From: an uncultured Oscillospiraceae bacterium
GTDB lineage: Bacteria; Bacillota; Clostridia; Oscillospirales; Oscillospiraceae
Direction: 5' to 3'
Assembly (NCBI GenBank): GCA_934668285.1
Contig: CAKUNB010000058.1
Span: 1-9,258, forward strand
DNA: 9,258 bases
In this document: positions 1-6,514 of the stretch, in pieces
Numbering within the stretch: position 1 is the stretch's first letter
Layout: each line of letters opens with the position of its first letter
The notes under the pieces: model-generated
The model's database searches: none
What the model was told of the DNA's origin: nothing
Seen by the model: only the letters and a program-made list of their open reading frames with translations
Made by a program: the position numbers and the translations under genes

Positions 1-1175
1 CCCTTGACGAACTGGAAGCGCTGCTGGAAACGGCAGGCGGTGTCTGCGCGGCGAAAATGCTGCAAAACCGCCATACGCCCGACCCGCACAGCTTCATCGG
101 CGAGGGCAAGGCTGCGGAATTAAAGGAGCTGCTGGAAACGACGGAGGCCAATATGGTCGTCTTCGATAACGACCTTTCGCCGTCGCAGATTCGCGCGTTG
201 GAGGAGATCACCGGCGCGACGGTGCTTGACCGCAGCGCCCTGATTCTGGATATTTTCGCCCAGCGGGCGAAGACCGCCGAGGGCCGCCTGCAGGTCGAGC
301 TGGCGCAGTATCAGTATCTGCTGCCGAAGCTGTCCGGCATGGGCAAGTCCATGTCCCGCCTCGGCGGCGGCATCGGCACGCGCGGCCCCGGCGAAACGAA
401 GCTCGAAACCGACCGGCGGCATATCCGCGAACGCATTGACCGGCTCAAGGCGGAGCTGGCCGAGGTACGCAAGACGCGCGCCGTCCAGCGCGAACGGCGC
501 ATCAAAAACGCAATTCCCGTCGTCGCCCTCGTCGGCTACACGAACGCGGGCAAATCGACGCTGCTCAATCAGCTGACCGATGCCGGAATCCCGGCGAATA
601 ACCGCCTGTTCGACACGCTCGACACCACGACGCGCAAGCTCAAGGTGTCGGACCATCTGGAAGTCCTGCTGTCGGACACGGTCGGCTTTATCGCCAAGCT
701 GCCGCACCATCTGGTGGAGGCTTTTAAGGCGACGCTGGAGGAGCTGCAATATGCCGACCTCCTGCTGCACGTCATTGACGCGTCCGACCCGCAGCGCGAG
801 GCGCATATTGCGGTGGTCGATAAGCTCATCGACCAGCTGGCCAGGCCCGGCGTGCCGGTCATTCGGTGCTATAATAAGGTCGACCTGCTCGACGACATGA
901 GTAATTTCCCCATCGGGGAAAAGAATGTACCCATGTGCGCACGGAACGGCATCGGCATGGACGAGCTGCTGACGCGCATCGATCAGACGCTGCTCGGCGT
1001 GCTGCATCATGTGACGCTGCTGCTGCCCTACAGCGAGGGCGGCGCGATCGAGGTGTTCCACGAGCAGGCGCAGGTGCATCGCGTGGAGTATCTGCCGGAA
1101 GGCATTGAAATCGAGTTGACGTGTAAAGAAGAACTGTACGGCCGCTATCGCCGCTACGAAAGGGAGCCGTCATGA
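1..1175 (+). CDS. hflX: GTPase HflX, ribosome-splitting/rescue factor (5' partial)
   Basis: HflX is a translational GTPase of the TRAFAC class (OBG-HflX superfamily) that binds the 50S subunit and, in E. coli, splits stalled or stress-inactivated 70S ribosomes. The open frame continues upstream: codons from base 3 read LDELEALLETAGG before the first internal ATG at 57, so the true start lies outside the window and some tens of N-terminal residues are missing. Counting from the Met at 57, the HflX signature GIGTRGPGETKLE lies at about 105-117, followed by an arginine-rich coiled coil. The G domain follows: P-loop GYTNAGKST (160-168), TLDTTTRKL (switch I/G2), DTVGF (207-211, G3) and NKVD (273-276, G4). 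All nucleotide-binding motifs are intact. Its TGA overlaps the start of the next gene by 4 nt (ATGA), which suggests translational coupling. Confidence 0.96.
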   Translation, partial: LDELEALLETAGGVCAAKMLQNRHTPDPHSFIGEGKAAELKELLETTEANMVVFDNDLSPSQIRALEEITGATVLDRSALILDIFAQRAKTAEGRLQVELAQYQYLLPKLSGMGKSMSRLGGGIGTRGPGETKLETDRRHIRERIDRLKAELAEVRKTRAVQRERRIKNAIPVVALVGYTNAGKSTLLNQLTDAGIPANNRLFDTLDTTTRKLKVSDHLEVLLSDTVGFIAKLPHHLVEAFKATLEELQYADLLLHVIDASDPQREAHIAVVDKLIDQLARPGVPVIRCYNKVDLLDDMSNFPIGEKNVPMCARNGIGMDELLTRIDQTLLGVLHHVTLLLPYSEGGAIEVFHEQAQVHRVEYLPEGIEIELTCKEELYGRYRRYEREPS

Positions 1176-1795
1176 AGCCGTATCTGGTTCCGACCAAGCA
1201 GGCCGATGCCGAGTTCATCGAGCGGCGCTCTCGCTTCATCGGACATATTTTTGTAACCGACACGGAGGAGGAGGCCCTCGCGCGGCTCAAGCAGATGCGC
1301 GAAGCCTATTGGGATGCGACCCATAACGTATATGCCTATATCATCCGCGACGGCGCGACGCGCTTTTCCGACGACGGCGAGCCGGGCGGCACGGCGGGCA
1401 TGCCCGTTTTGCAGGTGCTGCAGCGCGAGGAAATCTTCAACGTGACGTGCGTTGTGACGCGCTATTTCGGCGGCATTTTGCTCGGTGCGGGCGGGCTGGT
1501 CCGCGCCTATGCACACAGCGCGAAAATTGCGCTCGATGCCGCTGGACGGTCGGTCAAGCAGGTGTGGACAAAGGTCTATCTGCCGTGCCCCTATAGCTGG
1601 TTCGAGCGCATCCGCTTGGAGGTTACGGCGTTCGGAGGCGTGATCGAAAACACCGACTTCGGTGCGGACGTGAGCTTTGACCTCCTTCTGCCGGAGGCGC
1701 AGGTGGAGCCGTTTCTGGCGCGGGTGCTCGACCTCTCCGCCGGAACGATCGAGGGCCTGACGGGCGACAATGTCTACCGCGCGTACCCATTATAA
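1172..1795 (+). CDS. yigZ: YigZ/IMPACT family protein (UPF0029)
   Basis: The 207-residue product matches the usual length of bacterial YigZ (YvyE in Bacillus), a homologue of eukaryotic IMPACT. The N-terminal IMPACT domain (about 1-125) carries the diagnostic RFSDDGEPGGTAGMP (64-78) and RYFGGILLGAGGLVRAY (97-113), plus a conserved HN pair (51-52). The C-terminal part (about 135-190) fits the small ferredoxin-like DUF1949 domain. The biochemical role of the bacterial protein is not settled. IMPACT in eukaryotes acts on the GCN1/GCN2 translation-control pathway, and a ribosome- or RNA-related job is only an inference here. The start ATG is embedded in the hflX stop (ATGA) and preceded by AAAGGGAG (1159-1166). 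The pairing with hflX is consistent with a translation-stress role. The family call is secure, the function is not. Confidence 0.95.
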   Translation: MKPYLVPTKQADAEFIERRSRFIGHIFVTDTEEEALARLKQMREAYWDATHNVYAYIIRDGATRFSDDGEPGGTAGMPVLQVLQREEIFNVTCVVTRYFGGILLGAGGLVRAYAHSAKIALDAAGRSVKQVWTKVYLPCPYSWFERIRLEVTAFGGVIENTDFGADVSFDLLLPEAQVEPFLARVLDLSAGTIEGLTGDNVYRAYPL

Positions 1796-1821
1796 TCTTT
1801 CATCACGCAGGAGGGCAACCT

Positions 1822-2838
1822 ATGACGATCCGCGAGCAGCTTGAGCGGCAGGAGCATCTGATTCTGTCTGAACGGGCGCAGTTTTCTGACGCGTCGAAGG
1901 GCAGACCGAACGAAGAGGCGCCGACGGAGAACGATATGCGCACGTGCTATCAGCGCGACAGCGACCGCATTTTACATAGCAAATCGTTCCGCCGCCTGAT
2001 GCACAAGACGCAGGTGTTTTTGCAGCCCGAGGGCGACCATTACCGCACGCGCATGACGCACACGCTTGAGGTCGCGCGGATCGCGCGGACGATCACCCGC
2101 GCGCTGCGGCTGAACGAGGACTTAGCAGAGGCCATTGCGTTCGGCCACGACCTTGGTCACACGCCCTTCGGCCACGCGGGCGAGGTTGCGCTCAGCGAGG
2201 TCACCGGCAAGCCCTTCCGCCACAACGAGCAGTCGCTGCGCGTGGTGGATGTGCTGGAAAAGGACGGGCACGGCCTGAACCTGACCTACGAGGTGCGGAT
2301 GGGCATCCTCGGCCACAGCCGCCATAGCCGCCTTCCGGAGACGCTGGAGGGCCGGATCGTCCGCAAATCCGACCAGATCGCCTATATCAATCACGACATC
2401 GACGACGCGATGCGCGCCGGAATTCTGACGAATTCCGACATTCCCCGGGAAATTGCCGACGTTCTGGGCAACACCCATCGGGAGCGCATCAATTCGCTTG
2501 TGACGAACATGGTGCTCCATACGCTGAAAACCGGCGAGCTGGGGATGGACCCCGAGGTCGACGCGACGATGGAGGCGCTGCGGAACTTCATGTTCGAGCG
2601 CGTTTACAAAAACCCCGTCGCCAAGGGCGAGGAGGTCAAGGCGCGGCATATTTTGCAGGAGCTTTATACCTACTATATCAAGCATCCCGAGGCGCTGCCG
2701 GCGGACTTCCAGCCGCAGCTGACCTTTGACGGCATGGAGCGCACGGTGTGCGATTACATTGCCGGAATGACGGACAAATATGCAATGTACAAATTTGAGG
2801 AGCTGTTTATCCCGCTTGCGTGGCAGGTGCGGGGATAA
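1822..2838 (+). CDS. dgt: dGTPase-like HD-domain dNTP triphosphohydrolase
   Basis: This 338-residue protein belongs to the HD superfamily, in the short Firmicutes clade of deoxyguanosinetriphosphate triphosphohydrolase-like proteins. Such enzymes cleave dNTPs to the deoxynucleoside and tripolyphosphate. The N-terminus has the family's FRRLMHKTQVF block (56-66) followed by TRMTHTLEVA. Metal-binding residues are visible as H80, H109-D110 in the FGHDLGHTPFGH block, and probably D184 in KSDQIAYINHD. No residue expected for catalysis seems to be missing. Substrate range (dGTP only or all dNTPs) cannot be read from sequence, because related enzymes differ and some are allosterically activated by dNTPs. 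The ATG at 1822 has AGGAGGG at 1809-1815, 6 nt upstream. It follows yigZ by 26 nt and precedes dnaG by 33 nt, a frequent clostridial order that places dNTP-pool control beside primer synthesis. Confidence 0.92.
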   Translation: MTIREQLERQEHLILSERAQFSDASKGRPNEEAPTENDMRTCYQRDSDRILHSKSFRRLMHKTQVFLQPEGDHYRTRMTHTLEVARIARTITRALRLNEDLAEAIAFGHDLGHTPFGHAGEVALSEVTGKPFRHNEQSLRVVDVLEKDGHGLNLTYEVRMGILGHSRHSRLPETLEGRIVRKSDQIAYINHDIDDAMRAGILTNSDIPREIADVLGNTHRERINSLVTNMVLHTLKTGELGMDPEVDATMEALRNFMFERVYKNPVAKGEEVKARHILQELYTYYIKHPEALPADFQPQLTFDGMERTVCDYIAGMTDKYAMYKFEELFIPLAWQVRG

Positions 2839-2871
2839 GCGCTCGCAGAACGACACGAAAGGAGGGGCAAT

Positions 2872-4626
2872 ATGGCGTTTTCGCCTGCTTTTTTGGACGA
2901 GCTGAACCGGCGGAATCCGATTGAGGACGTCGTCGGGCAGTATGTCGCGCTGACGCGGCGGGGCAGCAACCTGTTCGGCCTTTGCCCCTTCCACGGGGAG
3001 AAAACCGCGTCGTTTTCCGTTGCGCCGGAGAAGGGGATTTTCTACTGCTTCGGCTGCCACAAGGGCGGTGGCGTGATCAATTTCATCATGGAAATTGAGA
3101 ATCTGTCCTATCCCGACGCGGTGCGGTTTCTTGCCAAGCGCGCGGGACTTGAAGTACCGGAGGACGACGCCGAAAACTCGCAGTACAAGAAAAAAGAGCG
3201 CCTCTGGGCGCTGTGCAGGAGCGCGGCGCGCTTCTTTAACGAGCAGCTCAAAACGCCCGGCGCGTCGGAGGCGCGGGCCTATGCGCTCAAGCGCGGGCTG
3301 TCGCCCTCGACCATCACGCGCTTCGGCCTCGGCTTTGCGCCGAACGCGTGGACGGCCCTGATGGACGCGATGACGGCCAAGGGCTACACGAAGCAGGAGC
3401 TGATGGAGGCCGGGCTGGTCCTGCAAAACCGCGACAAGGGGACGTTTTACGACCGCTTCCGCAATCGTCTGATGTTCCCGATCATCGATGTGCGCGGAAA
3501 CGTCATCGGCTTCGGCGGCCGCGTGATGGACGACTCGACGCCGAAGTACCTGAATTCGCCGGAGACGCTGATTTTCAACAAGCGGCGGAACCTTTTCGGC
3601 ATGAACATCGTCAAAAAGTCGAAGCAGGGGTTTATTATTCTGACCGAGGGCTATATGGATGCCATTGCGCTGCACCAGTACGGCTTTGACTGTGCGGTTG
3701 CCTCGCTCGGTACCTCGCTGACGCAGGAGCACGCGGACATGCTGTCCAAGTATACCAACGAGGTTGTGCTGACCTACGACGGCGATCAGGCGGGGCAGAA
3801 CGCGACGCAGCGGGCCATTCCAATGCTGGAAAAAACAGGCCTGCGCGTGAAGATCCTGCGGATGCAGGGCGCGAAGGATCCGGACGAGTTTTTGAAAAAA
3901 TACGGTGCAGACCGCTTTAAGCTCCTGCTGCAGGGGTCGGAGAATCAGGCGGAGTACCGCCTGCGCTCTCTGCAAATGCGCTACGATCTGACAAACGACG
4001 AGCAGAAGGTGCTCTTTGCCAAGGAGGCCGCCGAGCTGATTGCAAGCTTCGCCACGACAGTGGAGCGCGAGGTTTATGCCAACCGCGCGGCGGAAATGGC
4101 GGGGCTGACGCCGGAGGTCATGAAGATCGAAATTAACCGCGCCGTCCGCCGCAAAAAGAGCATGGAAAAGAAAAACCGCGAGAAAAAGGAGCTGGAGATC
4201 AGCATTCAGCGCCAGCCTCGGCCGCGCGAGCTGCGTTACGAGAACCTTCGCAGCGCAATTGCGGAGGAAGGCTTGCTGCGAATGCTGCTGCGGGAGCCGG
4301 CGCTCTTTGCAAGAACGGACGAGCTGACGGCGCAGACCTTCTCCGTGCCGATGTTCGGCGTGTGCTTTGCGCTGCTCAAGCAGCGGTGGCAGGAGGATCT
4401 GACCGTGCGGCCGGATGTGCTGGCTGACGCGCTCACGCCTGCGGAGATGTCGCACCTGACGGCGGTTTTGCAGGAGCAGGACTGCCCTGTGTCCGAGGAT
4501 GCGTTTGACGATTACGTTCGCGTCATTGTGCAGGAGCACCGTCGCGCGAGCTTTTCCGGCGAATCGTCGGATCTGCTGGCGATGCAGGAGCAGCTGCGCA
4601 AGAAAAAAGGCTATGGAGGTACATAA
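2872..4626 (+). CDS. dnaG: DNA primase DnaG
   Basis: DnaG synthesises the RNA primers used at the replication fork and works with the replicative helicase DnaB/DnaC. The 584-residue length is normal. Domains are in the expected order. The N-terminal CHC2 zinc-binding domain has C38-x2-H41 and C59-x2-C62. The catalytic core includes [11 protein letters not shown] (194-204) and GFGGRVMDD. The TOPRIM metal site has LTEGYMD (E259, D263) and TYDGDQAG (D303, D305). A lysine/arginine-rich linker (about 425-450) leads to a C-terminal helicase-binding region (about 455-570). The start has a very strong ribosome binding site, AAGGAGGGG (2859-2867). The stop TAA (4624-4626) ends 1 nt before the rpoD ATG, and the rpoD Shine-Dalgarno lies inside the last dnaG codons. 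This is a complete gene with no sign of damage. Confidence 0.98.
   Translation: MAFSPAFLDELNRRNPIEDVVGQYVALTRRGSNLFGLCPFHGEKTASFSVAPEKGIFYCFGCHKGGGVINFIMEIENLSYPDAVRFLAKRAGLEVPEDDAENSQYKKKERLWALCRSAARFFNEQLKTPGASEARAYALKRGLSPSTITRFGLGFAPNAWTALMDAMTAKGYTKQELMEAGLVLQNRDKGTFYDRFRNRLMFPIIDVRGNVIGFGGRVMDDSTPKYLNSPETLIFNKRRNLFGMNIVKKSKQGFIILTEGYMDAIALHQYGFDCAVASLGTSLTQEHADMLSKYTNEVVLTYDGDQAGQNATQRAIPMLEKTGLRVKILRMQGAKDPDEFLKKYGADRFKLLLQGSENQAEYRLRSLQMRYDLTNDEQKVLFAKEAAELIASFATTVEREVYANRAAEMAGLTPEVMKIEINRAVRRKKSMEKKNREKKELEISIQRQPRPRELRYENLRSAIAEEGLLRMLLREPALFARTDELTAQTFSVPMFGVCFALLKQRWQEDLTVRPDVLADALTPAEMSHLTAVLQEQDCPVSEDAFDDYVRVIVQEHRRASFSGESSDLLAMQEQLRKKKGYGGT
4615..4620 (+). promoter_or_regulatory. 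Ribosome binding site of rpoD, inside the end of dnaG
   Basis: GGAGGT lies 7 nt before the ATG at 4628 and overlaps the last sense codons of dnaG. It fixes the rpoD start at 4628 rather than at the in-frame upstream ATGs at 4499 and 4613, which have no comparable site at the right distance. The upstream extension also does not look like a sigma factor. The layout implies that ribosomes finishing dnaG pass over this site. Confidence 0.85.
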
Positions 4627-4627
4627 C

Positions 4628-5755
4628 ATGGGAGAAACGCAGAATACTACGAAAATGAACGAAAAACTGCAGCAGCTTCTTGAGCGCTCCATGAAGACCA
4701 AGAAGGTGGCTTCCAAGGACTTGATTGATACACTGGATTCCATTGATGCCGATGAGCAGCAGACCGATATGATCTACGACGCCCTTGAGGCGGCGGGAAT
4801 TGAGATCGATATCTCCGATGTGGTCGAAATGCTCACAAAGCCGGAGGAAATGCTCCCGAGCGAGGAGGATATCCGGCTGGTCGAGGAGGAAAAGCTCGTC
4901 AACACCGAGGAAATTTCCGACTCGATGAGCGTGAACGATCCGGTGCGGATGTACCTCAAGGAAATCGGCAAAATTCCGCTGCTCACCCCCGAGGAGGAGC
5001 AGGCGCTGGCGAAGCGGATGGCCGAGGGCGACGAGGCCGCGCATCAGAAGATGGTCGAGGCCAATCTGCGCCTTGCCGTGTCGATTGCCAAGCGCTACGT
5101 CGGGCGCGGCCTCCCGCTGCTCGACCTGATTCAGGAGGGCAACCTCGGTCTGATCAAGGCCGCCGAGAAATTTGACTACACCAAGGGCTACAAATTCTCT
5201 ACCTACGCAACATGGTGGATCCGCCAGTCCATTTCCCGCGCGATTGCCGACCATGCGCGGACGATCCGCATTCCGGTGCACATGGTGGAGACGATGAACC
5301 GCGTTTCCCATGCGTCGCACGATCTGGTGCAGGAGTTGGGGCGCGACCCGACGCCTTCGGAGATCGCAAAGCGCCTGCATATGTCCGTGGAGAAGGTCGA
5401 GGAGATCATGCGCGTGGCGCAGGAGCCGATCTCACTGGAAACGCCGGTGGGCGAGGAGGACGACAGCCATCTCGGCGATTTCATTCAGGATGAGGATGCC
5501 TTTGAGCCTGCGGATGCGGCGTCCTACGCGCTGCTGCGCGAGCAGCTGGCCGATGTGCTCAAGACGCTGACGCCGCGCGAGGAAAAGGTACTGCGCCTGC
5601 GCTATGGCCTGACCGATGGGAAAATGCACACGCTTGAGGAGGTCGGCGACGAATTCCAGGTGACCCGCGAGCGCATCCGACAGATCGAGGCCAAGGCTCT
5701 GCGCAAGCTCCGCCACCCGTCCCGCTCGAAGGTTCTGAAGGATTTTCTGAACTGA
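4628..5755 (+). CDS. rpoD: RNA polymerase primary sigma factor SigA/RpoD
   Basis: This is the housekeeping sigma-70 factor that directs RNA polymerase to TTGACA/TATAAT promoters. From the ATG at 4628 the product is 375 residues, the short Firmicutes size, lacking the large insertion of E. coli RpoD. An N-terminal region 1.1-like segment (about 10-60) is followed by region 1.2 ([11 protein letters not shown], 104-114). Region 2 follows, with [16 protein letters not shown] and the -10 recognition helix [20 protein letters not shown] (2.3-2.4). Region 3 comes next. Region 4 contains [15 protein letters not shown] and the helix-turn-helix [18 protein letters not shown] (about 345-362), which reads the -35 box. 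It directly follows dnaG, as in many bacteria, and is probably co-transcribed and translationally coupled with it. The sequence is highly conserved and complete, ending in [13 protein letters not shown]. Confidence 0.98.
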   Translation: MGETQNTTKMNEKLQQLLERSMKTKKVASKDLIDTLDSIDADEQQTDMIYDALEAAGIEIDISDVVEMLTKPEEMLPSEEDIRLVEEEKLVNTEEISDSMSVNDPVRMYLKEIGKIPLLTPEEEQALAKRMAEGDEAAHQKMVEANLRLAVSIAKRYVGRGLPLLDLIQEGNLGLIKAAEKFDYTKGYKFSTYATWWIRQSISRAIADHARTIRIPVHMVETMNRVSHASHDLVQELGRDPTPSEIAKRLHMSVEKVEEIMRVAQEPISLETPVGEEDDSHLGDFIQDEDAFEPADAASYALLREQLADVLKTLTPREEKVLRLRYGLTDGKMHTLEEVGDEFQVTRERIRQIEAKALRKLRHPSRSKVLKDFLN

Positions 5756-5791
5756 TTTTTGGCGGGATTTCCGCGTGCCGAAAATTTTTTT
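5755..5791 (+). terminator. Probable Rho-independent terminator after rpoD
   Basis: The bases ATTTTTGGC (5755-5763) can pair with GCCGAAAAT (5777-5785), giving 9 pairs including one G-U. A small inner GG/CC pairing is possible in the 13-nt loop. Seven T residues (5785-5791) follow. The stem begins at the last base of the rpoD stop codon. Half of the stem is A-T pairs, so it is weaker than the terminator at 6415. It would close the long hflX-to-rpoD unit, and its T-tract touches the next promoter. Confidence 0.55.
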
Positions 5792-5792
5792 C

Positions 5793-5820
5793 TTGACATT
5801 ATGCAAAAAAAACGTATCAT
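5793..5820 (+). promoter_or_regulatory. Sigma-A promoter for acpP
   Basis: A perfect -35 box TTGACA (5793-5798) is followed after 16 nt by TATCAT (5815-5820), which matches TATAAT at 5 of 6 positions. The A-rich spacer is typical of Firmicutes promoters. Transcription would start near 5827, leaving a leader of about 28 nt before the acpP ATG with GGAGG at 5842-5846. Confidence 0.8.
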
Positions 5821-5854
5821 ATGTGTTAGATAGAAATGAACGGAGGCAACCGAG

Positions 5855-6088
5855 ATGTACGACCGTATCAGAACGTATCTTGCACAGCAGCTTGATATTC
5901 CGGCGGAGGATATACACCGCGATACGACGTTTGAGAGCCTGCATCTGGACTCCCTGGACATGATGGAAATGGTCATGGACATGGAGGAGGAGCTGGGCGT
6001 CGATTTCGAGATGGAGGGCGAAATGAAGCTCGAAACCATCGGCGATCTCGCGGATTTCATCGAGGATAAGCTCGCGGAAATCGGCTAA
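5855..6088 (+). CDS. acpP: Acyl carrier protein
   Basis: This 77-residue acidic protein carries growing acyl chains on a 4'-phosphopantetheine arm, normally in type II fatty acid synthesis. The attachment site is S33 in LDSLD (31-35), the canonical DSL motif at the start of helix II. Length and the three-helix pattern fit AcpP. The start ATG has GGAGG 8 nt upstream, and the gene has its own promoter. Two oddities stand out. Helix II is rich in methionine (M36, M37, M39, M41, M43). The gene also stands alone, with no fab, plsX or rnc genes beside it, between rpoD and the SRP RNA. It may be the main fatty acid ACP or a second ACP for another pathway, and the sequence alone does not decide this. 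No partner synthase or ligase is in the window. Confidence 0.93.
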   Translation: MYDRIRTYLAQQLDIPAEDIHRDTTFESLHLDSLDMMEMVMDMEEELGVDFEMEGEMKLETIGDLADFIEDKLAEIG

Positions 6089-6095
6089 GCGAAAA

Positions 6096-6101
6096 TATAA
6101 C
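6096..6101 (+). promoter_or_regulatory. Possible -10 box for the SRP RNA
   Basis: TATAAC (6096-6101) matches TATAAT at 5 of 6 positions. It lies 5-6 nt before the 5' base of the SRP RNA closing helix (about 6107), the right distance for a transcription start there. No recognisable -35 box occurs 16-18 nt further upstream, which would fall within the last acpP codons. It may therefore be a weak promoter, or the RNA may come from read-through of acpP followed by processing. Confidence 0.4.
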
Positions 6102-6105
6102 TGAA

Positions 6106-6405
6106 TTTCGGCCCATGATAAGGTCGCACTAGTCGGGGAGATAGCGGTGCCCTGTAGCCTGCAATCCGCTACAGCAGGGATGAACTCCCGCACCCGGGTA
6201 TTGCGCAGTGCCGCTGTCCGAATAAGCGGTGTTGAGGGGTCGGTCTCGCGCAACGGGCTCCCGTGAACCATGTCAGGCGGGGAACCGAGCAGCATTAAGC
6301 GGATCTGTCCGTGTGCCGCGAGCAAGCCGATCCTGAGCTGGCTGTTCGGGAAACGGGTGTTGCGCGTATTCAAATGCGGGTGTGCGATCTTATCATGGGC
6401 CGAAG
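6106..6405 (+). ncRNA. ffs: Signal recognition particle RNA, large Alu-containing type (scRNA)
   Basis: The RNA scaffold of the signal recognition particle binds Ffh and delivers nascent membrane proteins to FtsY and the Sec machinery. The ends form a 23-bp helix: 6107-6129 pairs with 6382-6404, with a single G-U at 6123. The 5' part has the Alu-domain sequence known from Bacillus scRNA: CTAGTCGGGGAG (6129-6140), then GCGGTGCCCTGTA and CTGCAATCCGCT. The apical domain IV is unmistakable. GTCAGG (6272-6277) and AGCAGC (6288-6293) flank a CGG/CCG stem closed by a GGAA tetraloop (6281-6284), which is the Ffh M-domain binding site. The conserved GCGCAACGGG, TGAACCAT and GTGTGCCGCGAGC stretches are also present. 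At about 300 nt it is somewhat longer than the Bacillus RNA of about 270 nt. Exact ends are inferred from the helix. Confidence 0.95.
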
Positions 6406-6414
6406 TAACTTCAC

Positions 6415-6452
6415 CACGGCAAGCGGCGGAATGCTGCTTGCCGTGCTTTTTT
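6415..6452 (+). terminator. Rho-independent terminator of the SRP RNA
   Basis: CACGGCAAGC (6415-6424) pairs perfectly with GCTTGCCGTG (6436-6445). Three more inner pairs (one of them G-U) leave a 5-nt GGAAT loop. Six T residues (6447-6452) follow one base later. It begins about 10 nt after the SRP RNA closing helix. This is a strong textbook terminator that separates the RNA from the downstream transporter gene. Confidence 0.92.
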
Positions 6453-6466
6453 GTTGGCGGGGCGCA

Positions 6467-6500
6467 TAGGATTCTACGCGGGGACAACCGCAGAATTCTG
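6467..6500 (+). promoter_or_regulatory. Hairpin in the leader of the AGCS transporter gene
   Basis: An imperfect inverted repeat lies between the SRP RNA terminator and the transporter's ribosome binding site. GCGG (6478-6481) pairs with CCGC (6488-6491) around a GGACAA loop. After a 2-nt bulge (6476-6477), TAGGATTCT (6467-6475) pairs with AGAATTCTG (6492-6500), with two G-U pairs. The 3' arm alone is a 10-base palindrome around an EcoRI-type GAATTC. There is no T-tract, so it is not a terminator. It ends 2 nt before the Shine-Dalgarno, so it could affect translation or RNA stability, or be an operator. Its function is unknown. Confidence 0.45.
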
Positions 6501-6514
6501 TGAGGTGAGGCAAA

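Noticed and set aside
120..1079. A 319-codon open frame on the - strand opposite hflX
   Set aside because: It is a shadow of the hflX coding frame with no recognisable motif.
2122..4743. An 873-codon open frame on the - strand across dgt, dnaG and the start of rpoD
   Set aside because: It is antisense to three well-conserved genes. Its translation is rich in H, R, Q and L with no domain pattern, as expected from the high GC at third codon positions.
6270..6503. A 77-codon + strand open frame over the SRP RNA and its terminator
   Set aside because: It overlaps domain IV of the SRP RNA and the terminator hairpin, has no ribosome binding site, and its peptide resembles nothing known to me.
6453..6514. 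Glycine riboswitch or T-box ahead of the AGCS transporter
   Set aside because: The gap is only 62 nt and lacks the conserved core sequences of either element. Only a simple hairpin is present.
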